In this document: piece after piece, positions 1-6,780 of the stretch
Layout: each line of letters starts with the position of its first letter
How positions within the stretch are numbered: position 1 is the first letter of the stretch
NCBI GenBank assembly: GCA_016839345.1
Contig: JAEOUL010000219.1
Span: forward strand, 1-15,287
DNA length: 15,287 nucleotides
Origin: Candidatus Thorarchaeota archaeon
GTDB taxonomy: Archaea > Asgardarchaeota > Thorarchaeia > Thorarchaeales > Thorarchaeaceae
Reading direction: 5' to 3'
The notes under the pieces: generated by a model
The model's input: only the letters and a program-made list of their open reading frames with translations
Told to the model about the DNA's origin: nothing
Databases searched by the model: none
Program-made: the position numbers and the translations under genes

Positions 1-488
1 AACATATCAAGGCCAGGTTCTTCGATCCCATCTACTTCTCTGTCGAGAAAGACATCAGCCATGATGTATGAAATTCTGTCCATGGCTTCAAGCTGCTTTA
101 GTCCAAATACTGAATTGACTTCAACAGATAGAACCTGTACAATCTTGAGATCCATTTGCCATCGCACCTTCGCAACGTCTGCGAGGACACTTCGGTCAAA
201 TGTAGGTTCTACAAAAAGCAGAATCTTTGCATCACCTTCTCTTGTGGTGACAACTTTCTCGTCCAGAACTCCTGTTTCCATATAGGACACAAGGATTGGA
301 TCTACTCTCTCCGTTATGCGGCCATCATCGAATAAGTTAGAATACTTCTCAACAAGAGCCTCTTCATAATTAATCGGAGGTGCTACCTGGGAATCAAAGC
401 TTGCTATCGGTGTGAATGGAACCAGGACCATGCTTATGGTCATGACACCAATGAATAGCAAAACTGCAGTTTTTCTCAGGTTATTCAT
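1..488 (-). CDS. N-terminal part of a secreted protein, probably a subtilisin-like protease (propeptide region)
   Basis: An open frame starts at ATG 488-486 and runs off the left edge after 162 codons without a stop. A GAGGAG Shine-Dalgarno (500-505) lies 11 bases upstream of the start. Residues 1-30 form a signal peptide: basic MNNLRK followed by a hydrophobic stretch ending near PIASFDS. Residues about 85-150 contain a beta strand AKILLFVEP, a helix, a second strand LKIVQVLSVEV, a helix LKQLEAM and then ISYIMADVFLDREV. The same strand and helix order, with an aspartate-arginine near the end, occurs in the propeptide of the complete protease at 2619-5519 (MISIVAQF, MVSLSL, VEQLFE, VELDRKR). 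I infer an I9-like inhibitor propeptide of a third subtilase. The catalytic domain lies outside the window, so the protease call depends on resemblance. Another secreted protein with such a domain is possible. Confidence 0.7.
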   Translation of the reverse strand, partial: MNNLRKTAVLLFIGVMTISMVLVPFTPIASFDSQVAPPINYEEALVEKYSNLFDDGRITERVDPILVSYMETGVLDEKVVTTREGDAKILLFVEPTFDRSVLADVAKVRWQMDLKIVQVLSVEVNSVFGLKQLEAMDRISYIMADVFLDREVDGIEEPGLDM

Positions 489-590
489 TTTTCGTTTTTC
501 TCCTCACGTTTTCAATGGAGAACGGAAAGTCTAGAATGCCCCCAATCCGCATTGATGGTATCATCTCTAGACGCACAAAAACCTCCAAAA

Positions 591-611
591 ACTGACCATA
601 TATCGGTCAGT
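591..611 (-). promoter_or_regulatory. palindrome around a TATA-like core, possible operator/promoter
   Basis: Seven-base arms ACTGACC and GGTCAGT are perfect inverted repeats separated by ATATATC. In the minus reading the centre is GATATAT, a passable archaeal TATA element, which would give a start of transcription near 570-575 and a leader of about 85 bases before the ATG at 488. A TATA box inside a dyad is the arrangement expected when a dimeric repressor blocks TBP binding. The arm sequence also resembles TetR-family operators. The dyad is seen in the sequence; its role is inferred. Confidence 0.45.
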
Positions 612-797
612 CATTTCTCCTCTAAAGCGTTCTCCACGGGTATGTGATTACTACTCGCGGGCTATGTTGTGACTATTAAGCATTGTGCAAGAATTGTACT
701 ATAGATGAAGTGTCATTGTTCCCGAACGTAGTTAAAAAACGCTATCAAGCCTTTTCCCAAATGAATGGAGCATATGGACCGAAATATAGGTTGAAAA

Positions 798-823
798 GCA
801 CCTTTAGAGCCGTGAAAAGGTGC
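798..823 (-). terminator. stem-loop followed by TTTT, candidate terminator
   Basis: GCACCTTT (798-805) and AAAGGTGC (816-823) form a perfect 8-base stem with a 10-base loop. Read on the minus strand, the stem is followed directly by TTTTC. It lies about 110 bases past the stop of the coiled-coil membrane gene and would end that transcript before the next gene's promoter. The T tract is short, so the call is tentative. Confidence 0.4.
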
Positions 824-934
824 AATGTGTGGGTAAATACACCACTACCTCTACTTCTTTTCGAATTGTTAAACCACATAAGTAGGTGTTGAAAACATTA
901 AATCGGTGGTTGAAGATTTCTCACTCAGTGACTA

Positions 935-2026
935 TTAACCTCTGACCAGTTTCTTGACAGTGTCAACAATCTCGTTCACCATAAGTATGGCACCAATCAT
1001 CTCCACTTTGGGCTCTTCACCGTGCGAATCACCAACTTCTCTGGAAACCCTGGTCATTGAACGACCCAGACTCTCAATCAGAGTGACCATTGTCCTTTTT
1101 GTGCCTTCATCCTTGTTGCTTGCTTCAACTTGCGAAATCAGTTCGACTAAATCTGAGATTACACTGTCAGATACCTCGGATGCGGCTTCTGCACGACGGT
1201 TGAGGTCTTCCCAACGAATCTGAGCATCCCTAAGTTTGCTAGACAACTCAGTGACAATACCATCATCAGCTCTTGGTGCCGCTGTCGGCGTGGCTCCCGC
1301 GGCCGCTAGTCGGAGATCTGCAATCTCAGATTCGAGAGATGCAATATGATGATCTTTCATAGCGAGTTGTTCTTGAAGTCCAGTTACTGGAATTGATGAT
1401 GGTGTAGATTTTGCTTTCAGCTGCTCCTCCATTAATGTAATTGAGGTTTCTCTTTCTCCAATTTCAGCTCTTATTGTTTCAAGCTCACCCTCGAGAGCAG
1501 CTAGTGATTCCTCCTTTTCTGAAACGAATTCTGACAGCTTCTTGTTTTCGGCTTCAATCTTTTTGATATCATCCTTGACAGTTTTTGCTTCCTGTTTTGC
1601 ACTCTTTAGGTCATCACGTAATGCTGTCAGATCGGGATCAGCTGGCGAAATGACAAAGTAAGCTATGATAGTAAGAACTACAGAGAAGGCAACAACATAC
1701 ACAAGCGAACCGAGTACAGATCCAAAGAAAATGTCAGTGAGTAGCTGTAACCCATTTACAAATGTAGTCCAAGATCCAAAGCCAATGGAACCACCAAAGC
1801 TAGCATACAACACAGCGATGATAGATGTCGTGAAACTTAGGACTGCCACAAGAAGCAGGAGATTGCGCTTCATAGTTTCTTGAGGGAGATGTCTCTGATA
1901 AAGCAGTAAAAGGACACCCAATGTAAGCATTGGCAAAACGTAGGGTAGTGATGCTATGATGTCATCCATTGGAACTTCAAATGTAACCATCATCTCAAGA
2001 ATCGCTATTGTTTCAGAGCTAACCAT
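935..2026 (-). CDS. three-pass membrane protein with long coiled coil, function unknown
   Basis: This 363-residue protein belongs to no family I recognise. The start is well supported: AAAGGAGGA (2033-2041) lies 6 bases before the ATG. Hydrophobic segments at about residues 24-44, 54-76 and 101-126 make a three-helix membrane domain. A charged heptad-rich region follows at about 130-207 (many E, K and D with L/I at regular spacing), with a second helix at 216-241. An Ala/Pro-rich linker (AAAGATPTAAPRADD) leads to a helical C-terminal part ending VDTVKKLVRG. Three membrane passes and a large soluble coiled coil suggest a cytoplasm-facing scaffold or sensor-like protein; this is inference. It appears monocistronic: a hairpin separates it from the upstream gene, and GTTTTATCC (2064-2072) is a TATA-like element about 40 bases upstream of the start. 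Confidence 0.85.
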   Translation of the reverse strand: MVSSETIAILEMMVTFEVPMDDIIASLPYVLPMLTLGVLLLLYQRHLPQETMKRNLLLLVAVLSFTTSIIAVLYASFGGSIGFGSWTTFVNGLQLLTDIFFGSVLGSLVYVVAFSVVLTIIAYFVISPADPDLTALRDDLKSAKQEAKTVKDDIKKIEAENKKLSEFVSEKEESLAALEGELETIRAEIGERETSITLMEEQLKAKSTPSSIPVTGLQEQLAMKDHHIASLESEIADLRLAAAGATPTAAPRADDGIVTELSSKLRDAQIRWEDLNRRAEAASEVSDSVISDLVELISQVEASNKDEGTKRTMVTLIESLGRSMTRVSREVGDSHGEEPKVEMIGAILMVNEIVDTVKKLVRG

Positions 2027-2063
2027 GAAGAATCCTCCTTTGCTAGAACCAAGAATTTTTGGA

Positions 2064-2072
2064 GGATAAAAC
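2064..2072 (-). promoter_or_regulatory. TATA-like element of the three-pass membrane gene
   Basis: GTTTTATCC in the minus reading lies about 40 bases upstream of ATG 2026, leaving room for a short leader that contains the AAAGGAGGA Shine-Dalgarno. TATA-like elements at a similar distance precede several other starts in the window (2619, 10189, 13540). The element is weak alone and supported mainly by its position. Confidence 0.35.
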
Positions 2073-2103
2073 TATTCTGTGTATACAAACAAGAGAATAA
2101 GTC

Positions 2104-2130
2104 CTGTCCGGGAGGAAAATATCCGGACAG
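2104..2130 (-). terminator. GC-rich hairpin after the 111-residue gene
   Basis: CTGTCCGG (2104-2111) and CCGGACAG (2123-2130) pair perfectly over 8 bases with an 11-base AT-rich loop, 12 bases past the stop codon at 2143-2145. On the minus strand it is followed by GACTTATTCTCTTG, which is T-rich but lacks a clean T tract. It could be a terminator, an RNA processing or stability element, or an operator for the downstream gene. Confidence 0.5.
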
Positions 2131-2142
2131 AACACTTTGGTA

Positions 2143-2478
2143 CTATTTCCTCCAGAGAGCTGCTTTCTCCGCTTCGTGATCTGTTACGATTAAGTCCAAC
2201 GCTTTTACGAGTCTTGAGGTTTCTTCAATAGAAAGAAGAAAAGATCCCTTGATGTCGCGGTCCTCACCTAAGGAGATTCGGACTTTACCATCGTTGACCC
2301 AACCTTCCTCAGTCAGTTCAGGGGGCTTGATTTGAATTTCCAGCCATGTCCTGCGGGTCTGTTTGGTTTCACGGTCTTCGAAGAAGTGCTTCAATTGTAA
2401 GCGTCGTTCATATGCAAAGGATTTTTCACCCATTTTCATGCACTCCATTCTTGGGCAGACTAGGTTTGCTGCCCTCAC
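2143..2478 (-). CDS. small cytosolic protein, function unknown
   Basis: A protein of up to 111 residues, charged, with no signal or membrane segment and no family I recognise. The N-terminal part contains two cysteines in CPRMEC. The middle is basic with an aromatic-rich stretch (FAYERRLQLKHFFEDRE), followed by a strand-rich region (TWLEIQIKPPEL, KVRISLGED, SFLLSIEE) and a C-terminal helix SRLVKALDLIV. The start is uncertain. The longest frame uses GTG 2478, 15-30 bases after a TATA-like AAATTATCT, which would suit a leaderless message. ATG 2433 (residue 16) has GGAG nine bases upstream and may be the real start. It is divergent from the protease gene at 2619 and ends in a hairpin, so it is probably a single-gene unit. 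Confidence 0.65.
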   Translation of the reverse strand: MRAANLVCPRMECMKMGEKSFAYERRLQLKHFFEDRETKQTRRTWLEIQIKPPELTEEGWVNDGKVRISLGEDRDIKGSFLLSIEETSRLVKALDLIVTDHEAEKAALWRK

Positions 2479-2618
2479 TATTACATCAACTTTAGATAAT
2501 TTACCCTCGTCTCTCGGAATTCCCGAGCTAGATTAGTTTTCTGTCTGAACACAAGAAAGCACTCAAGAAAACCCTTATCTGAACTCTGGAGGTCGTGCGC
2601 GAGGAAGGAATCCGAATA
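2479..2618. promoter_or_regulatory. divergent promoter region between the small gene and protease 1
   Basis: The two genes are transcribed away from each other across this segment. It contains a short dyad CTCGG-AATTC-CCGAG (2513-2527) roughly midway, a TATA-like AAATTATCT in the minus reading (2494-2502) for the small gene, and CCCTTATC (2571-2578) about 40 bases before ATG 2619 on the plus strand. The dyad could serve both promoters. The elements are visible; their function is inferred. Confidence 0.35.
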
Positions 2619-5519
2619 ATGCCAACTATCCCCCGATTACACACACGACGATTTGCAGCTCTTATGATTCTTACACTTCTTTTCACACCTATGACTATGT
2701 TCATCGGAAGTACAACGAACGCATTAGAGCCAGATATTCGTATAGGTCCAAACCTTGCTGCGGCTTTACTTAGTTCGGAACACGATGATATGATTTCGAT
2801 TGTGGCACAATTCCAAGAGGGATTGACTCCAGACGCAATGGTTGAAGAGATTCAGAAAGCAAATATCAAGAGTGTTGAAATCAAATATGTTTTCCAATTG
2901 ATTCCAATGGTTTCTCTATCTCTCGCGAGTAAAGATGTTGAACAACTTTTTGAGATATCATTAATCAATGGAGTTGAGCTTGATCGGAAAAGACAGATAT
3001 CAACAAACACTAACCCAATAGAGGATTTTGAACTAGCAGATAATGGAAATGAATACATTCACTATGATGGTATCACTGGTGCAGACCTGATGTGGGATGA
3101 AGGGTACAATGGTACTGGAATCACTATTGCAATACTTGATAGCGGAATCGATGGGAATCACCCTGACCTTCAGGACCGATTGATTGGATTCAAGGATTTT
3201 GTAAATGAATTGGATGATATGGATCCATCTGATGGTATAGACGCATACGACGATAACGGACATGGAACTGCTTGTGCGTGGATTGCACTTGGTGATGGCA
3301 CTGTAAATGGTGGGAGTTTTACTGGAATAGCACCTGGTGCAAACCTACTCGGTATCAAAGTCTTAGACAGTACGGGGTCAGGTGAAGATTCTGATATTGC
3401 ATATGGTATCGAATTCGCAGTTCTTGAAGGTGCTGATGTGATAAGCATTAGTCTAGGTGGAGAATGGAGTGATGGATCATTTGTCATTGATCCCTTCGTC
3501 GCAGAGATACAGAACGCAGTTCAGGAGGGCGTTTCAGTCATTGTTGCGGCTGGTAATTCAGGTCCAGCAGCATTTACTATCAATTCTCCTGGCGTTATTG
3601 AGGAGGCAATCACAGTCGGTGCTTCATATGGTGATACCGGTGTAGTAGCATTCAGTAGTGTTGGTCCGGTATATCGTACGAGATCAGACCCCAAGGGATA
3701 CTTTATGAAACCAGATCTTGTGGCACCTGGATATCTGATTGTATCTGGCAGAAGTAGTGGCGCTAGTCCAATTGAATATCCAACATACAATTCTTCATTG
3801 TATGGAACTAGTTATACACGGTGGTCAGGCACATCTGCTTCAACACCAATTGTGGCTGGTCTAGTTGCTCTTCTAAGTCAGAAACACTTGTCGTTGACGC
3901 CTGTTGAGGCAAAGGCATCTCTCATGATGACAGCTACTGACCTCGGTGTAGACTCGATGGTGCAAGGATGGGGTCTACCAAATGTGTCATTGGCATCTAG
4001 TTTCCTAATCAGTTCATCCCGAGACATTACCTTGATGACACCACGTACGTATCCGACTCTTCCATGGAGCTCGCAAGTCCTTATTGTTGGAGATGATAGA
4101 CCACCTCAGAATGTGACAGTGATTTCGACACAACCAATTGGAGTTGCTAACATCTCAACATCAGGAAACATGAGTCAGTATGTGGAGACAAACATCGAAC
4201 AACTCAATATTGTTGCAGGCTATTCCCACTTTGGAATTGAACTGACTATGCCGGAGGAAATACCACTCTCTGCAGCTGGATTCTATTCAGGATATTTGAA
4301 CATAACACAAGGAAGTAGTATAATCGCTGCTATGAGTATCGCATTCACAATAACACTCTTCGGTGGGAGAATGACTATTGACATGGAACACCATGATGCG
4401 GATATCGATCCACCGTCACATTATGGATATTTCACGGAATACTTGCGAGAGAGAGGAATAGTCATTTCTGAATTTGGTAATCCTGAAGATATCACACGCA
4501 GCTACATTGATCTGAGTACGATTTCAGGTGCAGATATCTTCACCATCATGGATACTGAAACCACTTACACAAGCGGAGAAATATCAGCGCTTCATGATTT
4601 TGTTGAGAATGGCGGCACTCTACTAGTCTTCTCGGAATCATTCCAACCTGATACAGGAGCCCCAACATTTGCGATTGACTCTTATAACCAGATCTTAGAG
4701 CCTTTTGGAATACAATGTGAAGAGAGAAGTATTGGATTTGGACCAAATGACCTTGGCCTCTTGTATGGAACTAACTACAGTGGATATGTTGAAAATGACC
4801 CATTGATGGATGGTGTTAGTAACCTGTATGTACTTCAAGGAAGCACTCTGCATGTGGATCCTAGTGTTTCAAATGCAAGAGGTCTGTTCTGGGAGGATAC
4901 TGAAAGAACACATGCAATTGTAGCCACTGCAGAATATGGTAGTGGAATGGTCTTCGTCATTTCTGATGGTTCGACACTGTATGATGATATTCTCTATGAC
5001 GCCATCAATGCAGAAGCTGACAATCTCCAAATGCTACGAAACTTGGCTATCGCAATCACTCCAGATTCACCAAGAATCTATGATGTTGAGTTGAGCATCG
5101 GAGAGTTAGGTGAACCAGCAAATGTTACTGCCTATGTGTTTGATGATGATCTGGATGTTGTTTCAATGAGTGTGATTGGACCTTCTGGAACGAACTTGAC
5201 CGGAATAATCGTTGAAGAACTAGGCTATAGGTTCTCAACAAGCTTCATATTCAACAGTGGAGGGTTCTACTCAGTTCAGGTTGAGGCTTCTGATACTAGT
5301 GGAAACCTAAGGATTTTCCAGAAGATAATTCTAGTTCCAGTTGATGCTGCAGATGATGTAATTGTCTTAGCAATCATATACACATTGCTTGGCGTGGTTG
5401 GAGCTGGTCTTGCCTACGTCTTGATAGCAAGAAGAAGTGGGAGACCAAAACCTCCCAGAAGAGTGCTGGAAGAACCTCAAGAGGAGGAGTGGGAAGTTCC
5501 TCCGCCCTCTATTGAATAG
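2619..5519 (+). CDS. membrane-anchored subtilisin-like serine protease (S8) with GATase-like and Ig-like domains
   Basis: S8 protease of 966 residues from the chosen ATG 2619, where GAGGAAGGAA (2601-2610) lies 8 bases upstream. A GTG at 2595 would add 8 residues, but GGAGG there is only 2 bases away. Order: signal peptide (about 1-36, ending near NALEP), I9-like propeptide (about 55-125), catalytic domain (about 150-460) with Asp174 in ILDSGIDGNHP, His215 in NGHGTA, oxyanion Asn313 in AAGNSGP and Ser406 in SGTSASTPIVAG. A beta segment follows, then a domain at about 583-815 starting GRMTIDMEHH, with GADIFTIMD and GGTLLVFSE, resembling the DUF4350/ThuA GATase-like fold. An Ig-like domain (about 825-905), one membrane helix (about 914-936) and a basic, proline-rich, acidic-ended cytoplasmic tail complete it. 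Many N-x-S/T sequons fit a glycosylated surface protein. Substrate is unknown. Confidence 0.93.
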   Translation: MPTIPRLHTRRFAALMILTLLFTPMTMFIGSTTNALEPDIRIGPNLAAALLSSEHDDMISIVAQFQEGLTPDAMVEEIQKANIKSVEIKYVFQLIPMVSLSLASKDVEQLFEISLINGVELDRKRQISTNTNPIEDFELADNGNEYIHYDGITGADLMWDEGYNGTGITIAILDSGIDGNHPDLQDRLIGFKDFVNELDDMDPSDGIDAYDDNGHGTACAWIALGDGTVNGGSFTGIAPGANLLGIKVLDSTGSGEDSDIAYGIEFAVLEGADVISISLGGEWSDGSFVIDPFVAEIQNAVQEGVSVIVAAGNSGPAAFTINSPGVIEEAITVGASYGDTGVVAFSSVGPVYRTRSDPKGYFMKPDLVAPGYLIVSGRSSGASPIEYPTYNSSLYGTSYTRWSGTSASTPIVAGLVALLSQKHLSLTPVEAKASLMMTATDLGVDSMVQGWGLPNVSLASSFLISSSRDITLMTPRTYPTLPWSSQVLIVGDDRPPQNVTVISTQPIGVANISTSGNMSQYVETNIEQLNIVAGYSHFGIELTMPEEIPLSAAGFYSGYLNITQGSSIIAAMSIAFTITLFGGRMTIDMEHHDADIDPPSHYGYFTEYLRERGIVISEFGNPEDITRSYIDLSTISGADIFTIMDTETTYTSGEISALHDFVENGGTLLVFSESFQPDTGAPTFAIDSYNQILEPFGIQCEERSIGFGPNDLGLLYGTNYSGYVENDPLMDGVSNLYVLQGSTLHVDPSVSNARGLFWEDTERTHAIVATAEYGSGMVFVISDGSTLYDDILYDAINAEADNLQMLRNLAIAITPDSPRIYDVELSIGELGEPANVTAYVFDDDLDVVSMSVIGPSGTNLTGIIVEELGYRFSTSFIFNSGGFYSVQVEASDTSGNLRIFQKIILVPVDAADDVIVLAIIYTLLGVVGAGLAYVLIARRSGRPKPPRRVLEEPQEEEWEVPPPSIE

Positions 5520-6780
5520 GACCCAAAGTCGATTCGAGGTGTTCCAGCAGCCGTTCGTGACGAGACTTGAGAAGTGGTTTATCATTGTATACCGCAGAGG
5601 ACTCCACTCTATCTAATATCTCATAGCCAATCCTCGCACCCATTCGAGACGCTATCACCTGACCTCCTATAAGCGTACCATCTTCTGAAAGAACAAGAGC
5701 TGCCTTCGCGAACTCAACTGGGTCCTCCACATATTGGACTTTAGTCTTCACACCCAATGCATTGGCTGTGGTTGTACTGTGACCAATGACAACAATGTCT
5801 GTGCCAAATATTCGATCGTATTGAATACGTCTTACGGGGTTGTCATATACCTTGCTTCCACCAGCGGCTGTAACGCCAGCCTGTCTGCCAGCTCGAGCAG
5901 CAACACTAGCAATCGGTAGAAAGAGTGGTTCATTGGTAAGTGTGTCTTTCATTTCGACACAATCACCAACGGCAAACACATCATCTATCGAGGTCATCAT
6001 TGTTTCATCTACAACAATTCCCCCTAATTTACCAATTCTCACACCAAGAGTTTCAGCCAGTTCAATGTTTGGACGAACTCCAGTCATGAACAAGACTGCA
6101 TCTGCAGAAAGGTGGTCATCACCGAGAAGTAGACCCTCCACTTTCTTTTTCCCTATTACTGAAGAGGGAGCAAGACCGGTGTGCACTTTCAATTTATCCG
6201 GGAGTCGCGATAGAAGTTCATCACTCATAGATTCCTCGAGCTGTTTTCTCATGAGTCTTGAACGGACTACCATATGAACTTCTTTTCCCAAAGAGATGAG
6301 TCGTTCTGCAGTTTCAAGTCCACTGAAACCAGCACCAACAATAACAATTGTGTTCAATTTTGAAAGCTGTTTGCCAATTTTGCTGGTATCAGCCATGGTT
6401 TGAATTGTGTATACATTGGGAAGGGTTGCACCCGAAATATTCGGAACTGCGGGAATACCGCCAGTTGCTAGAATGAGCTTGTCATATTCAAGTTTCTTTG
6501 AATTTTGAAGGTGCAGAGTCTTAGATTTTGTATCCCCACCTATTACTGCCATACCTGACATAATCTCAATTCGAATCTTAGAGAGTGCATCGAAAGACCA
6601 ATCCTGTATCTTCAAAGCATCAGTATCTGGAAATTCCAAAGCCATGGCAGCACCAGGTTTTCGATGTGACTCATAGGTTTCTTCAGTGATTATTTTGATA
6701 TCAGCTTTGGAATTAAACATTCTAGCCGCAACTGCCGCTGCAGCTCCTCCAGGACCATACCCAACAATCACGATTCTCAT
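5509..6780 (-). CDS. FAD-dependent NAD(P)H oxidoreductase, CoA-disulfide reductase/NADH oxidase-like, without the redox cysteine
   Basis: A 423-residue class of pyridine nucleotide-disulfide oxidoreductase fold: FAD-binding GYGPGG (7-12), ATGG (105-108), NAD(P)-binding GAGFSGLE (149-156), TGVRPN (233-238), second FAD motif AVGDC (270-274) and a C-terminal dimerisation domain (about 310-423). CoA-disulfide reductases and Nox enzymes carry a redox cysteine near residue 43. Here that region reads SHRKPGAAM, and the only cysteine in the protein is Cys274 of the FAD motif, so disulfide or peroxide chemistry through that site is unlikely. The second strand of the nucleotide domain ends VVRSR, with arginine where NADH-specific members usually have an acidic residue, which hints at NADPH. 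The start codon overlaps the stop of the upstream protease gene (ATGA, 6777-6780), implying coupled translation. Its 3' end overlaps protease 1 by 11 bases on the other strand. Confidence 0.88.
   Translation of the reverse strand: MRIVIVGYGPGGAAAAVAARMFNSKADIKIITEETYESHRKPGAAMALEFPDTDALKIQDWSFDALSKIRIEIMSGMAVIGGDTKSKTLHLQNSKKLEYDKLILATGGIPAVPNISGATLPNVYTIQTMADTSKIGKQLSKLNTIVIVGAGFSGLETAERLISLGKEVHMVVRSRLMRKQLEESMSDELLSRLPDKLKVHTGLAPSSVIGKKKVEGLLLGDDHLSADAVLFMTGVRPNIELAETLGVRIGKLGGIVVDETMMTSIDDVFAVGDCVEMKDTLTNEPLFLPIASVAARAGRQAGVTAAGGSKVYDNPVRRIQYDRIFGTDIVVIGHSTTTANALGVKTKVQYVEDPVEFAKAALVLSEDGTLIGGQVIASRMGARIGYEILDRVESSAVYNDKPLLKSRHERLLEHLESTLGPIQ

Larger units (their letters stand above)
489..934. 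other. 446-base intergenic region with regulatory structure
   Basis: Both flanking genes are on the minus strand, so this stretch is the 3' flank of the coiled-coil membrane gene and the upstream region of the partial protease gene. I see no convincing gene in it. A 69-codon plus-strand frame (683-892) has a TTG start, no Shine-Dalgarno and no recognisable features. The region holds a hairpin followed by T residues in the minus reading (798-823), a perfect 21-base dyad with an ATATAT core (591-611), a distant 8-base inverted repeat GGAGAACG/CGTTCTCC (517-524 and 628-635), and two copies of TCTAGA (530-535 and 566-571). Confidence 0.6.

Noticed and set aside
683..892. 69-codon plus-strand frame in the intergenic region
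   Set aside because: It has a TTG start, no Shine-Dalgarno and no domain or membrane signal, and it contains the hairpin at 798-823; it looks like chance.
2595..2618. GTG start giving protease 1 eight extra residues
   Set aside because: GGAGG is only 2 bases from this GTG, while ATG 2619 has GAGGAAGGAA at 8 bases and gives a normal signal peptide.
3170..3487. 105-codon minus-strand frame
   Set aside because: It is antisense to the catalytic domain of protease 1, whose D, H and S motifs fix the true frame.
5840..6277. 145-codon plus-strand frame
   Set aside because: It lies wholly antisense to the flavoenzyme gene, has a serine/threonine-rich low-information product, and shows no independent signals.
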